64,000 nucleotides of DNA from CAWINY01 sp963837635 (GTDB taxonomy: Bacteria > Acidobacteriota > Terriglobia > Terriglobales > Acidobacteriaceae). The notes beneath the pieces are model-generated. The model did no database searches and was not told the DNA's origin. It saw only the letters and a program-made list of their open reading frames with translations. The DNA lies in NCBI GenBank assembly GCA_963837635.1, contig CAWINY010000006.1:868001-932000 (forward strand). Reading direction: 5' to 3'. Every line of letters starts with the position of its first letter. The first letter of the stretch is position 1. This document shows positions 37,730-46,477 of the stretch, piece after piece. The translations under genes and the position numbers were made by a program.

Positions 37730-38011
37730 TCAGGCGGCCTTGCGGATATCCATACCGCCGCCGCGCCGTCCTCCGGTGATCAATCGCACAATCCAAGTGA
37801 GCAGGACGGCCCCGCCAATTGCCACCAGAATGGTATAGATCGTTCCCCCGCGGGCAGAGAAGCCGAAGGCGCTCATGATGGCGCCGCCGATCAGGGCTCC
37901 AACAATGCCAACGACAATATCCATCACCGGGCCGTATCCGGCACCGCGCATGATCTTGCCGGTCGCCCATCCGGCGATCAGGCCGACAATAATCCACCAC
38001 AGAATGTGCAT
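37730..38011 (-). CDS. GlsB/YeaQ/YmgE family membrane protein
   Basis: A 93-residue inner-membrane protein with three glycine-rich hydrophobic helices (LWWIIVGLIAGWATGKIMRG, MDIVVGIVGALIGGAIMSAF, IYTILVAIGGAVLLTWIVRL). This is the pattern of the transglycosylase-associated GlsB/YeaQ/YmgE family, small stress-related proteins of unknown mechanism. The C-terminal end is basic and Gly/Arg-rich. Confidence 0.9.
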   Translation of the reverse strand: MHILWWIIVGLIAGWATGKIMRGAGYGPVMDIVVGIVGALIGGAIMSAFGFSARGGTIYTILVAIGGAVLLTWIVRLITGGRRGGGMDIRKAA

Positions 38012-38138
38012 AGTACCTCCCTACAAGCGAGCCTTTCCTTCTCTTTCTTTAGAGGGCTGCGGAGTCTCGCGGTTTGCCCGCGAATTGTACGATTCCCAAC
38101 GCCTTTGACTGAGATACAGCATCCAACCCCCGCGTACA

Positions 38139-39275
38139 ATGCACACGCTCACTTCGGTTCTCGGATGCGCAGTTATCTTTGTTGTCCTGCTGGATGCCTT
38201 CGAAACCATCATTTTGCCCCGCCGTCCGCGGCGCAGGTTGCGGCTTACACGCCTGTTCTACCGCGTTACCTGGGCTCCGGTGCGAGCGCTTGCCAGCCGG
38301 ATTCGCAACCCTAAGCGGCGCGAGATGATTCTTAGCTTCTACGGACCGCTTTCGCTGATTGCCCTGTTCGTGGTCTGGGCTCTGGCCTTGATTCTCGGCT
38401 TCTCCCTGCTCCAATGGGCAGCCGGCAGCCAGCTTCGGGCGAGTACCGAACCATCTATTAGCTTTGGCACGCTGCTCTACTTCAGCGGCTGCACCTTGAC
38501 CACCCTGGGCATGGGCGACGTTGTGCCTGACGCGCCTGTAGCTCGGTTCCTTGCGGCCCTGGAGGGCGGCATGGGGTTCGGGTTCCTGGCGATGGTGATT
38601 GGCTACCTGCCGGTGATGTACCAGTCATTCTCGCGGCGGGAGAGCGCAATCGTGCTGCTCGATGCCCGTGCTGGCAAACCTCCGAGCGCTTCCGAATTGC
38701 TCATCCGTTTCGCACGCAATCGGGCTCTTGGAGATCTCCCTGCTCTGCTGCTGCAATGGGACCACTGGGCGGCCGATGTCCTGGAGAGTCACATCTCGTA
38801 TCCTGTGCTGTGTTTCTTCCGGTCGCAGCACGACAACGAATCGTGGCTGGGAGCGCTGACCGCGATCCTGGACGCGAGCGCGCTGCTGATCGTCGGGGTG
38901 CGCGGGGCGTCGGGAGCACAGGCCCAGCTCACGTTCGCCATGGCCCGCCACGCAGCAGTGGACTTGGCGCAGATCCTGTTCACCCCACCCAGCAGGTTCC
39001 AACCGGATCGACTCCCGAAATCGGAGCTTGCCCGCTTGCGCCAGCAACTCGCCCTGGCTGGCGCTCCGCTGCGGGATGGACCCGAGGCCGACACCCGGCT
39101 ACGCGAATTGCGCGCCATGTATGAACCTTACGTGGCGGCGCTTGCCGGGCGCCTGCTCATCGAGCTGCCACCCTGGATCGGAGACGAACGCATCCCCGAC
39201 AATTGGCAGACCAGCGCCTGGGAGCGCGCCGCCCGCCGCCTGGCGCCCGCCGAAGCTCCAGACGACCATGCATGA
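38139..39275 (+). CDS. Potassium-channel-like membrane protein
   Basis: A 378-residue protein with about four hydrophobic segments: an N-terminal TM1 (LTSVLGCAVIFVVLLDAFET), a Pro/Arg-rich stretch, then a two-helix Ion_trans_2 pore module. The pore loop reads FSGCTLTTLGMGDVVPDAPV, with filter TLGMGD where canonical K+ channels have TxGYGD. A cytosolic C-terminal region of about 200 residues follows, with no RCK/TrkA domain recognised. It probably conducts monovalent cations; selectivity is unclear because of the Tyr-to-Met change. Confidence 0.78.
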   Translation: MHTLTSVLGCAVIFVVLLDAFETIILPRRPRRRLRLTRLFYRVTWAPVRALASRIRNPKRREMILSFYGPLSLIALFVVWALALILGFSLLQWAAGSQLRASTEPSISFGTLLYFSGCTLTTLGMGDVVPDAPVARFLAALEGGMGFGFLAMVIGYLPVMYQSFSRRESAIVLLDARAGKPPSASELLIRFARNRALGDLPALLLQWDHWAADVLESHISYPVLCFFRSQHDNESWLGALTAILDASALLIVGVRGASGAQAQLTFAMARHAAVDLAQILFTPPSRFQPDRLPKSELARLRQQLALAGAPLRDGPEADTRLRELRAMYEPYVAALAGRLLIELPPWIGDERIPDNWQTSAWERAARRLAPAEAPDDHA

Positions 39276-39290
39276 TTGTCTTCCACCAAC

Positions 39291-39417
39291 TTTTCAACGC
39301 GAAGGCGCGAAGACGCGAAGAATATCGGGGAACAAACAAGCGGGGATGAGGCTGCATGAATCAATACGCCGTTGCGTCGATCAGGGCTTCGCGCCTTAGC
39401 GTCTTCGCGTTGAAAGC
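39291..39417. repeat. Inverted repeat, family D (30 bp arms)
   Basis: TTTTCAACGCGAAGGCGCGA at 39291 extends to 39320 and is inverted at 39388-39417 (CTTCGCGCCTTAGCGTCTTC onward), with a 67-base centre. It occupies the convergent spacer between the channel gene and the ATP-grasp-derived gene. Confidence 0.8.
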
Positions 39418-40329
39418 TTATTGCCGCGGGTCAGAAATCATCGCGGCCGAGGCCTCTCGAAGAATCCTTTCCACTTCTTCCGGCGCTTTTCCGCGGGCAA
39501 AAGCGTAGCCTGCGCCGCAGGAGTGGACGATCTCTTGAATGCCATCGACGGCGAGGGCGCGCGTGATCCTGCCGGAGCGGAGCTTGGCATAGCCGGCGGC
39601 GGCGTCCTCGCGAAAGATGCGACTGAGGTCGTTTCCCAGGGCAAGCCTCACCACGAATTCCTCTAGCGACATTTCAGCTGCAATCAGCGGGATGCGGAAG
39701 CGCAAGGCGCGCGACGCCGGTGCGCGAATTGCCCGCGCTGCGAGCGACGAGAGAACCGGTTCGCCATCGCGCAAAGCTATGTGTGCGTGCAGCGGGCCAT
39801 GGCGAAGCCCCAGCGACTGCACTGCCGACTGCAACTTCTTCACCATTGCAATCTGCAACTCGGGAGGGCGGCGCGTTGGGGTGACGGCGATGTCCTCATC
39901 CCAATCGAAGAGCGCAAAGACGCGAAGCTTGCCGCCATCGACAAGCGCGTCGGCTGTGACGGCGGTTGTTGCTGAGGGAACGATGCCAGCGGCGCGAAGC
40001 CGGTCGGAGTCGGCCATGGCATCGGCGGCGTGCGGCGGATGGCAGGGCAGTCCAAGCATGCTGGCAGCGCGCGAGGCAATGGAGAGAGGGGCGTCGCCCA
40101 CGCTCACCATGGCCGCCAGCGGGTGCTGCATGGCATATTCCACGATGCGCAGAATGGAGTCGCGGTCGTCGAAGCGAAGCGGCAGCGCGGATTCGCGGAA
40201 TTGCGGCGGGAGTTCCTGCGGGCACTCGCTACCGAAGACGACCTCGAGTTGCAGCTTGGCAGCCGCGTCGAGAAACGCCTGGTTCTGCTGGTCGGCTCCG
40301 GGCGTGAGCACAAGGAGGCGTTGGGTCAC
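39418..40329 (-). CDS. ATP-grasp-derived protein lacking the central ATP-binding half
   Basis: A 303-residue protein. The N-terminus (RLLVLTPGADQQNQAFLDAA to MVSVGDAPLSIASRAASMLG) looks like a pre-ATP-grasp domain. The C-terminal half (LGLRHGPLHAHIALRDGEPV then SSLAARAIRAPASRALRF and MSLEEFVVRLALGNDLS) matches the end of ATP-grasp proteins with GLRHGPxHAE and EVAARPIGG. Between them, RLRAAGIVPSATTAVTADAL jumps directly to VDGGKLRVFALFDWDEDI, so the roughly 90-100 residues with the ATP-binding lysines are missing, and the HAE and EVAARP metal/ATP residues are altered (HAH, SSLAAR). It may be a degenerate or regulatory paralogue. Confidence 0.6.
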   Translation of the reverse strand: MTQRLLVLTPGADQQNQAFLDAAAKLQLEVVFGSECPQELPPQFRESALPLRFDDRDSILRIVEYAMQHPLAAMVSVGDAPLSIASRAASMLGLPCHPPHAADAMADSDRLRAAGIVPSATTAVTADALVDGGKLRVFALFDWDEDIAVTPTRRPPELQIAMVKKLQSAVQSLGLRHGPLHAHIALRDGEPVLSSLAARAIRAPASRALRFRIPLIAAEMSLEEFVVRLALGNDLSRIFREDAAAGYAKLRSGRITRALAVDGIQEIVHSCGAGYAFARGKAPEEVERILREASAAMISDPRQ

Positions 40330-40371
40330 GAGAAGATTTTACCTGGGGAGGTTCCTTCAGGGTTAGGGATC

Positions 40372-40433
40372 GTGTGGGGCGGGCCTTCGACCCGCCACCA
40401 TTTTGGGACGGGTCGAAGACCCGTCCCACACTA
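40372..40433. repeat. Palindromic repeat, family G
   Basis: GTGTGGGGCGGGCCTTCGAC at 40372 is followed by its imperfect inverse GTCGAAGACCCGTCCCACAC ending about 40432. It lies between the activase-type operon and the ATP-grasp-derived gene. Confidence 0.7.
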
Positions 40434-40445
40434 CACCAGGGTTCC

Positions 40446-41765
40446 TCACTGCCGCACCGCTTCCGGGAAGTGCGCCGGGTAGCGGCGTTCGTACTTCTTC
40501 CTCTCGCGGTAGGAGCGGGCCAGTTCCATGTAGATGCCCAGGTCGCGGTCGAGGTCGGACTGGGTGCCGTCGAAGTAGAAATTGCGCACCGGGATGCCGT
40601 CGTAATCCTTGCTGAGTTTGGGGTAGACGGCTTCGGTGACAATGCCGTTCATGCAGGTAAACGGGCTGATGTCGATTACGCCGTCCGCGCCATGCTTGGC
40701 GAGATAGGCAGCCTTGCCCGTGCTGAGCACCATTTCGCCGAGGACGCCTTCGGCTGGCAGGTAGGGCCGTGCCAGATCCAGCACCTCGTAGACATCGGGT
40801 TCCTCACAGCCCACGAATTCTTCCTTAAAAACATCGACAATCGCGTGTTCGTCCGCCGACTGCACGTGCCAGCGGATCTTTGTCTTGAGCATGTCTAGGG
40901 AGAATCCCCTGCCTCGCAGTTTTAGCCGGCGGACTTGCTCAGAGTTGGTGTACTGGATCCATTCGGCGATGTCGCTCAGCCACGCAGCTGCGCCGTAGCT
41001 TTCGAGTTTGCGGATCAGGTCTTCGTTGCTGAAGGTATTCAGGCGGCAAAAGATCTCACCAACCACTCCGATCAGCGGAACGTCGGGATCGTAGACCGCG
41101 GGCACGCGGCGGTACGCCTCGCGCCCGCGCTTCATCGATTCGACGATCTGCCCGAGCTGGCAGCCGGCGTCGGCGCAACTGTTCTCGATGGTCGTGCACA
41201 GATCATGCAGACATTTCTTATAGCAGCGGTCAGCCGCGCCGAGTTCGGTCTCGTAGGGACGCGTGCGCAGCAGAGCTTTATAGAGCGCATCCGCACCGAC
41301 CAGGGCGCGCCAGGCGGCGCGAGTGAAGGCCGAGGCAACGTCACCCATATCACTGTAGCCATTCTTGCTGGAAGGCGAGAGGATCTTTGCTTCGCCGTGG
41401 CCGGCTTGGGTCAAGACCTTCTTGAGAAATGGCGCGTACTGGCCGAAGCGGCACGGCCCTTCGGCGGTGGGCATGAAGAACATGGTCCGCGCCGCGTTGA
41501 TGCCGGGCAATTCGAGACAGCGCAGGAAGTCGCCCACGGTCACCTTGGCGGGATAGCATTCGTCGCCGCTGGTGAACTTGGCTCCCAACTCTCGGGTGCG
41601 CTCGTTCGACTTGGGCGTGGGGTAGGCCTCAATGCCGAGCCAGCGGAAGACCGCCGAGAACGCCTCGGGACCGCCTTCCGACATGGTGGGAATGTACACC
41701 ACCTTGCCGTATAGCGGATGGCCGGGGCCTATCTTGCGCTGAGTGTGAGTGTGGCCGAGGGACAT
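40446..41765 (-). CDS. 2-hydroxyacyl-CoA dehydratase/activase-associated protein (COG3581-type)
   Basis: A 439-residue protein with repeated Cys-containing motifs (FTSGDECYPAKVTVGDFLRC, EGPCRFGQYAPFLKKVL, YKKCLHDLCTTIENSCADAG, ISPFTCMNGIVTEAV). These are typical of the Fe-S CoA-dehydratase-like family that accompanies large BcrA/D-BadF/G activases. Its start lies 37 bases inside the end of the upstream activase gene, implying coupled translation. The substrate is unknown; characterised relatives use ATP-driven electron transfer to dehydrate acyl-CoAs or reduce aromatic rings. Confidence 0.8.
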   Translation of the reverse strand: MSLGHTHTQRKIGPGHPLYGKVVYIPTMSEGGPEAFSAVFRWLGIEAYPTPKSNERTRELGAKFTSGDECYPAKVTVGDFLRCLELPGINAARTMFFMPTAEGPCRFGQYAPFLKKVLTQAGHGEAKILSPSSKNGYSDMGDVASAFTRAAWRALVGADALYKALLRTRPYETELGAADRCYKKCLHDLCTTIENSCADAGCQLGQIVESMKRGREAYRRVPAVYDPDVPLIGVVGEIFCRLNTFSNEDLIRKLESYGAAAWLSDIAEWIQYTNSEQVRRLKLRGRGFSLDMLKTKIRWHVQSADEHAIVDVFKEEFVGCEEPDVYEVLDLARPYLPAEGVLGEMVLSTGKAAYLAKHGADGVIDISPFTCMNGIVTEAVYPKLSKDYDGIPVRNFYFDGTQSDLDRDLGIYMELARSYRERKKYERRYPAHFPEAVRQ

Positions 41766-44700
41766 CTCAGAAATCCTTTGCTATCCAGGTAAGCTTCGCA
41801 CCGGGTAATGAATCCGGCATCGTTGGCGTGGCCGTCGAACTGGAGCACCAGCGAGGGTTTGCCTGCGGCTTCGTCGATAAACGATTTGATATAGGAGTCC
41901 GGGCCGCACTTGAAATTCGACACATAGACCAGATGCACGTTCGGCAGGCGTTGCGTGATGCGAGCCGCGGCCAGGATGCGGCGTCCGGAGTTCCAGTACA
42001 TGTTGGGGTTGACGTCGCTGACGTCCTCATCTTCGACCGCGAGGAAGTCCATCGGCAGCACATTCACTCCGTAAAGCGAGCGCAGCTTGCGCGGGATGTC
42101 GCAATTCACCGCGCGGTCATACAAGTTGTAGGGACGCCCGACCAGCACCAGCGCCGGTTCGCCGGTCTCTTCCAGTTGACGAAGGGCTTGTGCGCCGGCC
42201 TCCAATAAAGCCTGGTCAAATGCGCCCTGCGCCGCATAGGCTGCCGCCGTGGCGCGCGCATTCGCGGCCCGCGAGATGCCGAACATTTTGCCCATATACG
42301 CCGCCAGTTCCTTTTCCGCGTGCTTACGTCCCAGGCGGAAATAGATCGTGGGCGAAAGCAGGCGGTCGGCCATTGGCTCCCACTGGGGCACCGCCTTGAT
42401 CACAAATGGCAATGTCTGGCTCCAGGGGCAAAGGAAAGAATCCGGCTGCGCCTGCGCCTGGGGGGTGGACATCTCCGCATTCACCACGTTGGGGATGAGG
42501 ACGTAATCGACACTTGCCTTCTCGAACAGGTGCTGCACATGCCCGTGCGCCACCTTGATCGGGAAACAGGGCTGCGCGATGGCCAACTCGTCGCCGTGCG
42601 CGGCGATATAGCGGTCGGTGGGCGGCGAAAGCACCACTTCAAACCCAAGCTCCTGGAGATAGGTACCCCAGAAGGGGAAGCGGTCGAAGTAGAACATGGT
42701 GCGAGGAATGCCGATCTTCTGGTTGCGGGCCGCAGGCGCTTTGCCGTGGACAAACGAGGCCGCACTCCGCCGTGGTCGCGCGCTTTCCGATACCAGCACC
42801 TCGTCCAGCAGCTTAGTGCGGTATTCGATGAGATCCTCGATCACCGGCTGGCGCTCGGTCTTGGCCCGCTTGCGATATTTGTCGGAGCACTTGTCGCCCC
42901 AATAGCTGCGCTGCCCCTCGATAACGAACTCCTTCATGTCGCAATAGTTCGAGCAGGCGTGGCAGACAAACTCGCGGGTGGCAAAGTCCACTTTGCCGAG
43001 GTCGTAGCCGCGGAACTTGGAGGGCTGGCCGGATTCCGACCTGCGCTCGCGCGCCAGCAACGCCATGCCGATGGCGCCGATCACGCCATTGTGCGGCGGC
43101 ACGATGATGCGTTTGCCCAGCACCTGCGAAAAGGCCGCGGCCACCGCGTCGTTGTAAGCCGTGCCGCCCTGGAAATAAATGACGTTGCCCACCTTGCGCC
43201 CGCGCACCACGCGATTGAGGTAGTTCAACGCGACGGAGTAGGCCAGTCCCGCAGCCAGGTCGCCGGTCTCGACTCCCTTGAGCATGAAGGCGGTCACGTC
43301 GCGTTCCATGAAGACGGTGCAGCGTTCGCCGAGCCTCGCCGGTTTCTTCGACGCCAGCGCCAGTTCGGCAAATTCCTCTTTGATCGAGATGGCCAGCTTT
43401 TCCGCCTGCTCTTCCAGGAAGGAGCCGGTGCCCGCGGCGCAAGCCTCGTTCATGGTGAAGTCCACCACGATTCCGTCATTGAGGCGGATGAACTTCGAGT
43501 CCTGCCCGCCGATCTCGAAGATGGTATCGACCTGTTCCATGCCAAGTGTCTGCGAGACATGCATGGCGCCGGTCTTGTGCGCGGTGATCTCATCGTTCAC
43601 GGTATCCGCGCCGATCAGCTCGCCGATCAACTCGCGGCCTGAGCCGGTGGTGCCGACGCCCATGATTTCCAGCCTGTCGGCAAACTGGAGTTCGATCTCC
43701 TTCAAGCCGGCGTCAACGACCTCGATGGGACGGCCCTGGGTGCGCAGGTAGATCTCGTGCAGCAGGTTGCCCTCGCGGTCGATCAAGACGAGGTTCGTCG
43801 AAACCGAGCCGATATCGATGCCAAGGTAGGCTTCGGTGCGGCCGTCCGCGGGGAGATGCACAGGCTTGACGCAATCCCGCAGCAGCAGCACGTTCTCCAT
43901 CGAGAGCGGATCGCTGCCGGCGAAGGGTTGCTTCGTGGTGGCATGTTGCTGCAACTGGTGGATGCGTTTGAAGGTGCGCTTGCGGATCTCTTCGCTCTCG
44001 AAGATCGCCGCGCCGATGGCGCCGATCCAGGAGTACAGCTCGGGCACGATGAACTGGCCGTCCGCTAGCTTGAACGCGTCCTGGAGAGCGTGGCGCACGC
44101 CTTCGTTCATGGCCACCGCGCCGATGAACGCTACCGGCGCAACCACCTCGCGGCCTTTCACGATCGAGGACTTGTAGTTGCGCGCCACGGCGTCGCACAG
44201 GCCGCGCAGAATTTGGTCGGTGGTGTAGCCCTTCTGCTGGGCGTGGATCATGTCCGACTTGGCGAAGACCGAGCAGCGGCCGGCGATGCGCGCGGCACAG
44301 CTGGCATGGCAGGCGGCCGACCCGACCTCCTCCACGTTGTAGAGCAGGCGCGAAGCCTGCTGGTCGATGAACGAGCCGGTGCCGGCGGCGCAATCGCCGC
44401 TGCTGGAGTAGTCGGTGATGCCGAGATATTTCGACTTCTTGCTGGCCGGTTCGAGCCGGATGTATTTCGCGTTCTCGCCCCCCATCTCGAAGACGGTGCG
44501 GACTTCGGGGTAGAAAAGGCGCATGCCCTTGGCCACCGCGCGGAACTCGTTTTCGAAATAAATGCCCAGGATCTTGGCGATCAACTGACTGCCGGAGCCG
44601 GTGACGCGGATGCCCTCGATCCGTTCTTCGGGGACGATTTCATAGAGGTCGCGCAGCAGATCGAAAGTGGATTGGATGGGGCTGCCCTGGATGCGGCGGT

Positions 44701-44878
44701 AGCGTGACAAGACTACCGGGAGGCCAGCCACGGCGCTGCCCTCGGGGAACGGTGCGGCGAAGAACGCATCCGAATTTTTCGTCAGGGAAGTCAGCAAAGG
44801 ACGATCGGCGTCGCTGCCCACGGCAGCCAGCTTCAGGCTGACCGCGCCGATGTCCAGACCAAGATTAATACTCATCAA
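41729..44878 (-). CDS. Large acyl-CoA dehydratase activase (two BadF/BadG ATPase domains plus DUF2229)
   Basis: A 1049-residue cytoplasmic protein. Two ASKHA ATPase modules are visible: the first from NLGLDIGAVSLKLAAVG with GDCAAGTGSFIDQQASRLL (about residue 160), the second from AYLGIDIGSVSTNLVLIDRE (about residue 353) with EACAAGTGSFLEEQAEKLA (about 480). A DUF2229-like C-terminal part begins near KIGIPRTMFYFDRFPFWGTY (about residue 720). The Cys in each AAGTG motif likely ligates the shared 4Fe-4S cluster. The order matches COG1924-COG3580 fusions that work with a COG3581 partner, here the overlapping downstream gene. The overlap and absence of other pathway genes leave the substrate open. 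Confidence 0.87.
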   Translation of the reverse strand: MMSINLGLDIGAVSLKLAAVGSDADRPLLTSLTKNSDAFFAAPFPEGSAVAGLPVVLSRYRRIQGSPIQSTFDLLRDLYEIVPEERIEGIRVTGSGSQLIAKILGIYFENEFRAVAKGMRLFYPEVRTVFEMGGENAKYIRLEPASKKSKYLGITDYSSSGDCAAGTGSFIDQQASRLLYNVEEVGSAACHASCAARIAGRCSVFAKSDMIHAQQKGYTTDQILRGLCDAVARNYKSSIVKGREVVAPVAFIGAVAMNEGVRHALQDAFKLADGQFIVPELYSWIGAIGAAIFESEEIRKRTFKRIHQLQQHATTKQPFAGSDPLSMENVLLLRDCVKPVHLPADGRTEAYLGIDIGSVSTNLVLIDREGNLLHEIYLRTQGRPIEVVDAGLKEIELQFADRLEIMGVGTTGSGRELIGELIGADTVNDEITAHKTGAMHVSQTLGMEQVDTIFEIGGQDSKFIRLNDGIVVDFTMNEACAAGTGSFLEEQAEKLAISIKEEFAELALASKKPARLGERCTVFMERDVTAFMLKGVETGDLAAGLAYSVALNYLNRVVRGRKVGNVIYFQGGTAYNDAVAAAFSQVLGKRIIVPPHNGVIGAIGMALLARERRSESGQPSKFRGYDLGKVDFATREFVCHACSNYCDMKEFVIEGQRSYWGDKCSDKYRKRAKTERQPVIEDLIEYRTKLLDEVLVSESARPRRSAASFVHGKAPAARNQKIGIPRTMFYFDRFPFWGTYLQELGFEVVLSPPTDRYIAAHGDELAIAQPCFPIKVAHGHVQHLFEKASVDYVLIPNVVNAEMSTPQAQAQPDSFLCPWSQTLPFVIKAVPQWEPMADRLLSPTIYFRLGRKHAEKELAAYMGKMFGISRAANARATAAAYAAQGAFDQALLEAGAQALRQLEETGEPALVLVGRPYNLYDRAVNCDIPRKLRSLYGVNVLPMDFLAVEDEDVSDVNPNMYWNSGRRILAAARITQRLPNVHLVYVSNFKCGPDSYIKSFIDEAAGKPSLVLQFDGHANDAGFITRCEAYLDSKGFLRCPSATLTLSAR

Positions 44879-45133
44879 ACTCCGTTCAGCAAGTGCTCAC
44901 CCGAGCTGTGCACCCGGCGCTTCGCGGGGAACCCGGTGCTTGGCGCCATTGGGCCCACAGAAGCCGCGCCTTTTGACGAACCGCTCCTGTTTCTGATGTG
45001 AGGAGCAGCTTATCACCTGCTGCAAGTGACGGGAAGTAAAGCGGCTTGGAGGGCGCAGAGAGTAACTGAACGGTCTCTGCCGCAGGCTGAACGGGGCACA
45101 GCGGTGACTAGCGACGTCACTAGCCACTGCCTT

Positions 45134-46282
45134 TCAGGCCACTCTTGCCGGAACACCGTTCTCGGGATCGGCTTCGGTCTGCTTCTTCCGGTGCGAGCGC
45201 TTGGCAGAGATGCCGGCATTCTGGATTTTGTACAGCAGAGCGCGATAGCTGATTCGCAAGGCAAGAGCTACCCGTCTGCGGTTCCAGTTGTGGGCCTGCA
45301 GCGAGCGCAGGATCACCTGCCGTTCCAGGTCGCGGGTCGCCTGCCGCGTGATTTCTTTCAACGAAAGCGAGCTGTCCAGCGACAGGCTGGCCGTCAACGG
45401 GGAGATCAGCTTGCGACCGAGCAGCTCGCTGGCGATCGGCTCTTCCGAGCCAAAGACGACATAACGTCTCACCAGGTTCTCGAGCTCGCGCAAATTGCCG
45501 GGCCAATCATGATCCTGCAGCAACCGCATCAGGTGAGGCGAGAACGGTTTAGCGATGCAACTGAATTTTTCGTTGCAAAGCTGGATGAAGTAGGCGGCCA
45601 GTTCCGGTATGTCTTCCCGGCGCTCGCGCAAAGGCGGCAGCCACACGTTCAGGACGTTAATGCGATAGAAGAGGTCCTGGCGGAAATTGCCCGCCGCGAT
45701 CTCCGCCGACAGGTTGCGATTGGTGGCGCAGATCAGGCGTGTCTCTACGGGCTGGTCGGTCAGTGCTCCGATGCGGCAGAACTGTCCATCCTGCAGGACC
45801 TGTAACAGCTTGGCTTGAAGGGAAGCATCCAGTTCCCCGATTTCATCCAGGAACAGCGTGCCTGGGCGTGCCATCTCGAAACGCCCCGACTTGGTGCTGA
45901 AAGCGCCGGTAAAGGCGCCGGGCTCATAGCCAAACAGTTCGCTTTCCAGTAGGCTGCCCGGAACTGCCGGACAGCTCACCTTGACGAACGGACCTTCGCT
46001 CCATGGGGAGTGGATATGCATCAGGCGGGCAAGGACTTCCTTGCCGGTGCCGCTCTCGCCATGAATGAACACCGGCATGTTGGCACCGGCCAGCCGGTTG
46101 AGTTGGCTGCGGACCATTTGCATCGCTTGCGAGCTGCCGAAGAAAATCGGCTCGGGCGGCAGGTTTGTGGGGTGCTGCGTGTTGGCCATTACGGCGTAGA
46201 ACTCTGCAGATGAATGACCAAAGCAGAATTCAGTGCCTCCACGCCCGTGGGCTGCTTCTGCTTCATAATCAGTGACTTGCAA
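45134..46282 (-). CDS. Sigma-54-dependent transcriptional activator
   Basis: An AAA+ bacterial enhancer-binding protein of about 382 residues. Walker A is GESGTGKEVLARLMH, the sigma-54 contact loop YEPGAFTGAFSTKSGRFE contains the GAFTGA motif, Walker B is GTLFLDEIGEL, and the arginine-finger region is ATNRNLSAEI to FRQDLFYRINVL. The C-terminal Fis-type helix-turn-helix reads NWNRRRVALALRISYRALLY. There is no receiver, GAF or PAS domain, only about 45 residues before the AAA+ domain, so its input is unclear. The start at 46282 is TTG; the ATG at 46189 is an alternative. It precedes the activase genes on the same strand, 256 bp away. Confidence 0.9.
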   Translation of the reverse strand: MQVTDYEAEAAHGRGGTEFCFGHSSAEFYAVMANTQHPTNLPPEPIFFGSSQAMQMVRSQLNRLAGANMPVFIHGESGTGKEVLARLMHIHSPWSEGPFVKVSCPAVPGSLLESELFGYEPGAFTGAFSTKSGRFEMARPGTLFLDEIGELDASLQAKLLQVLQDGQFCRIGALTDQPVETRLICATNRNLSAEIAAGNFRQDLFYRINVLNVWLPPLRERREDIPELAAYFIQLCNEKFSCIAKPFSPHLMRLLQDHDWPGNLRELENLVRRYVVFGSEEPIASELLGRKLISPLTASLSLDSSLSLKEITRQATRDLERQVILRSLQAHNWNRRRVALALRISYRALLYKIQNAGISAKRSHRKKQTEADPENGVPARVA

Positions 46283-46396
46283 CAGCTCGGGTTGCGCAGG
46301 TAGGGCCGGCTAAAGGAAAGCAGTTTCAGCAAGGGGTAAAAAGGTTCAACATCAGAGAGTTTATTTACCCTATAGTTCCAAGCATATTCTTAACTG

Positions 46397-46429
46397 AGTG
46401 AGCAATAGGAGCGAAGATATTTGCTCACT
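46397..46429. promoter_or_regulatory. Inverted repeat in the pyrD/activator intergenic region
   Basis: AGTGAGCAA (46397-46405) and TTGCTCACT (46421-46429) are perfect 9 bp inverse arms around a 15-base centre. It could be an operator or a hairpin at the pyrD transcript end. There is no clear T tract for a terminator. Confidence 0.4.
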
Positions 46430-46477
46430 TGTGTACTACCCGATGTCTCTTCGGGTGGGCGCAGGTCCATGGAGAAC

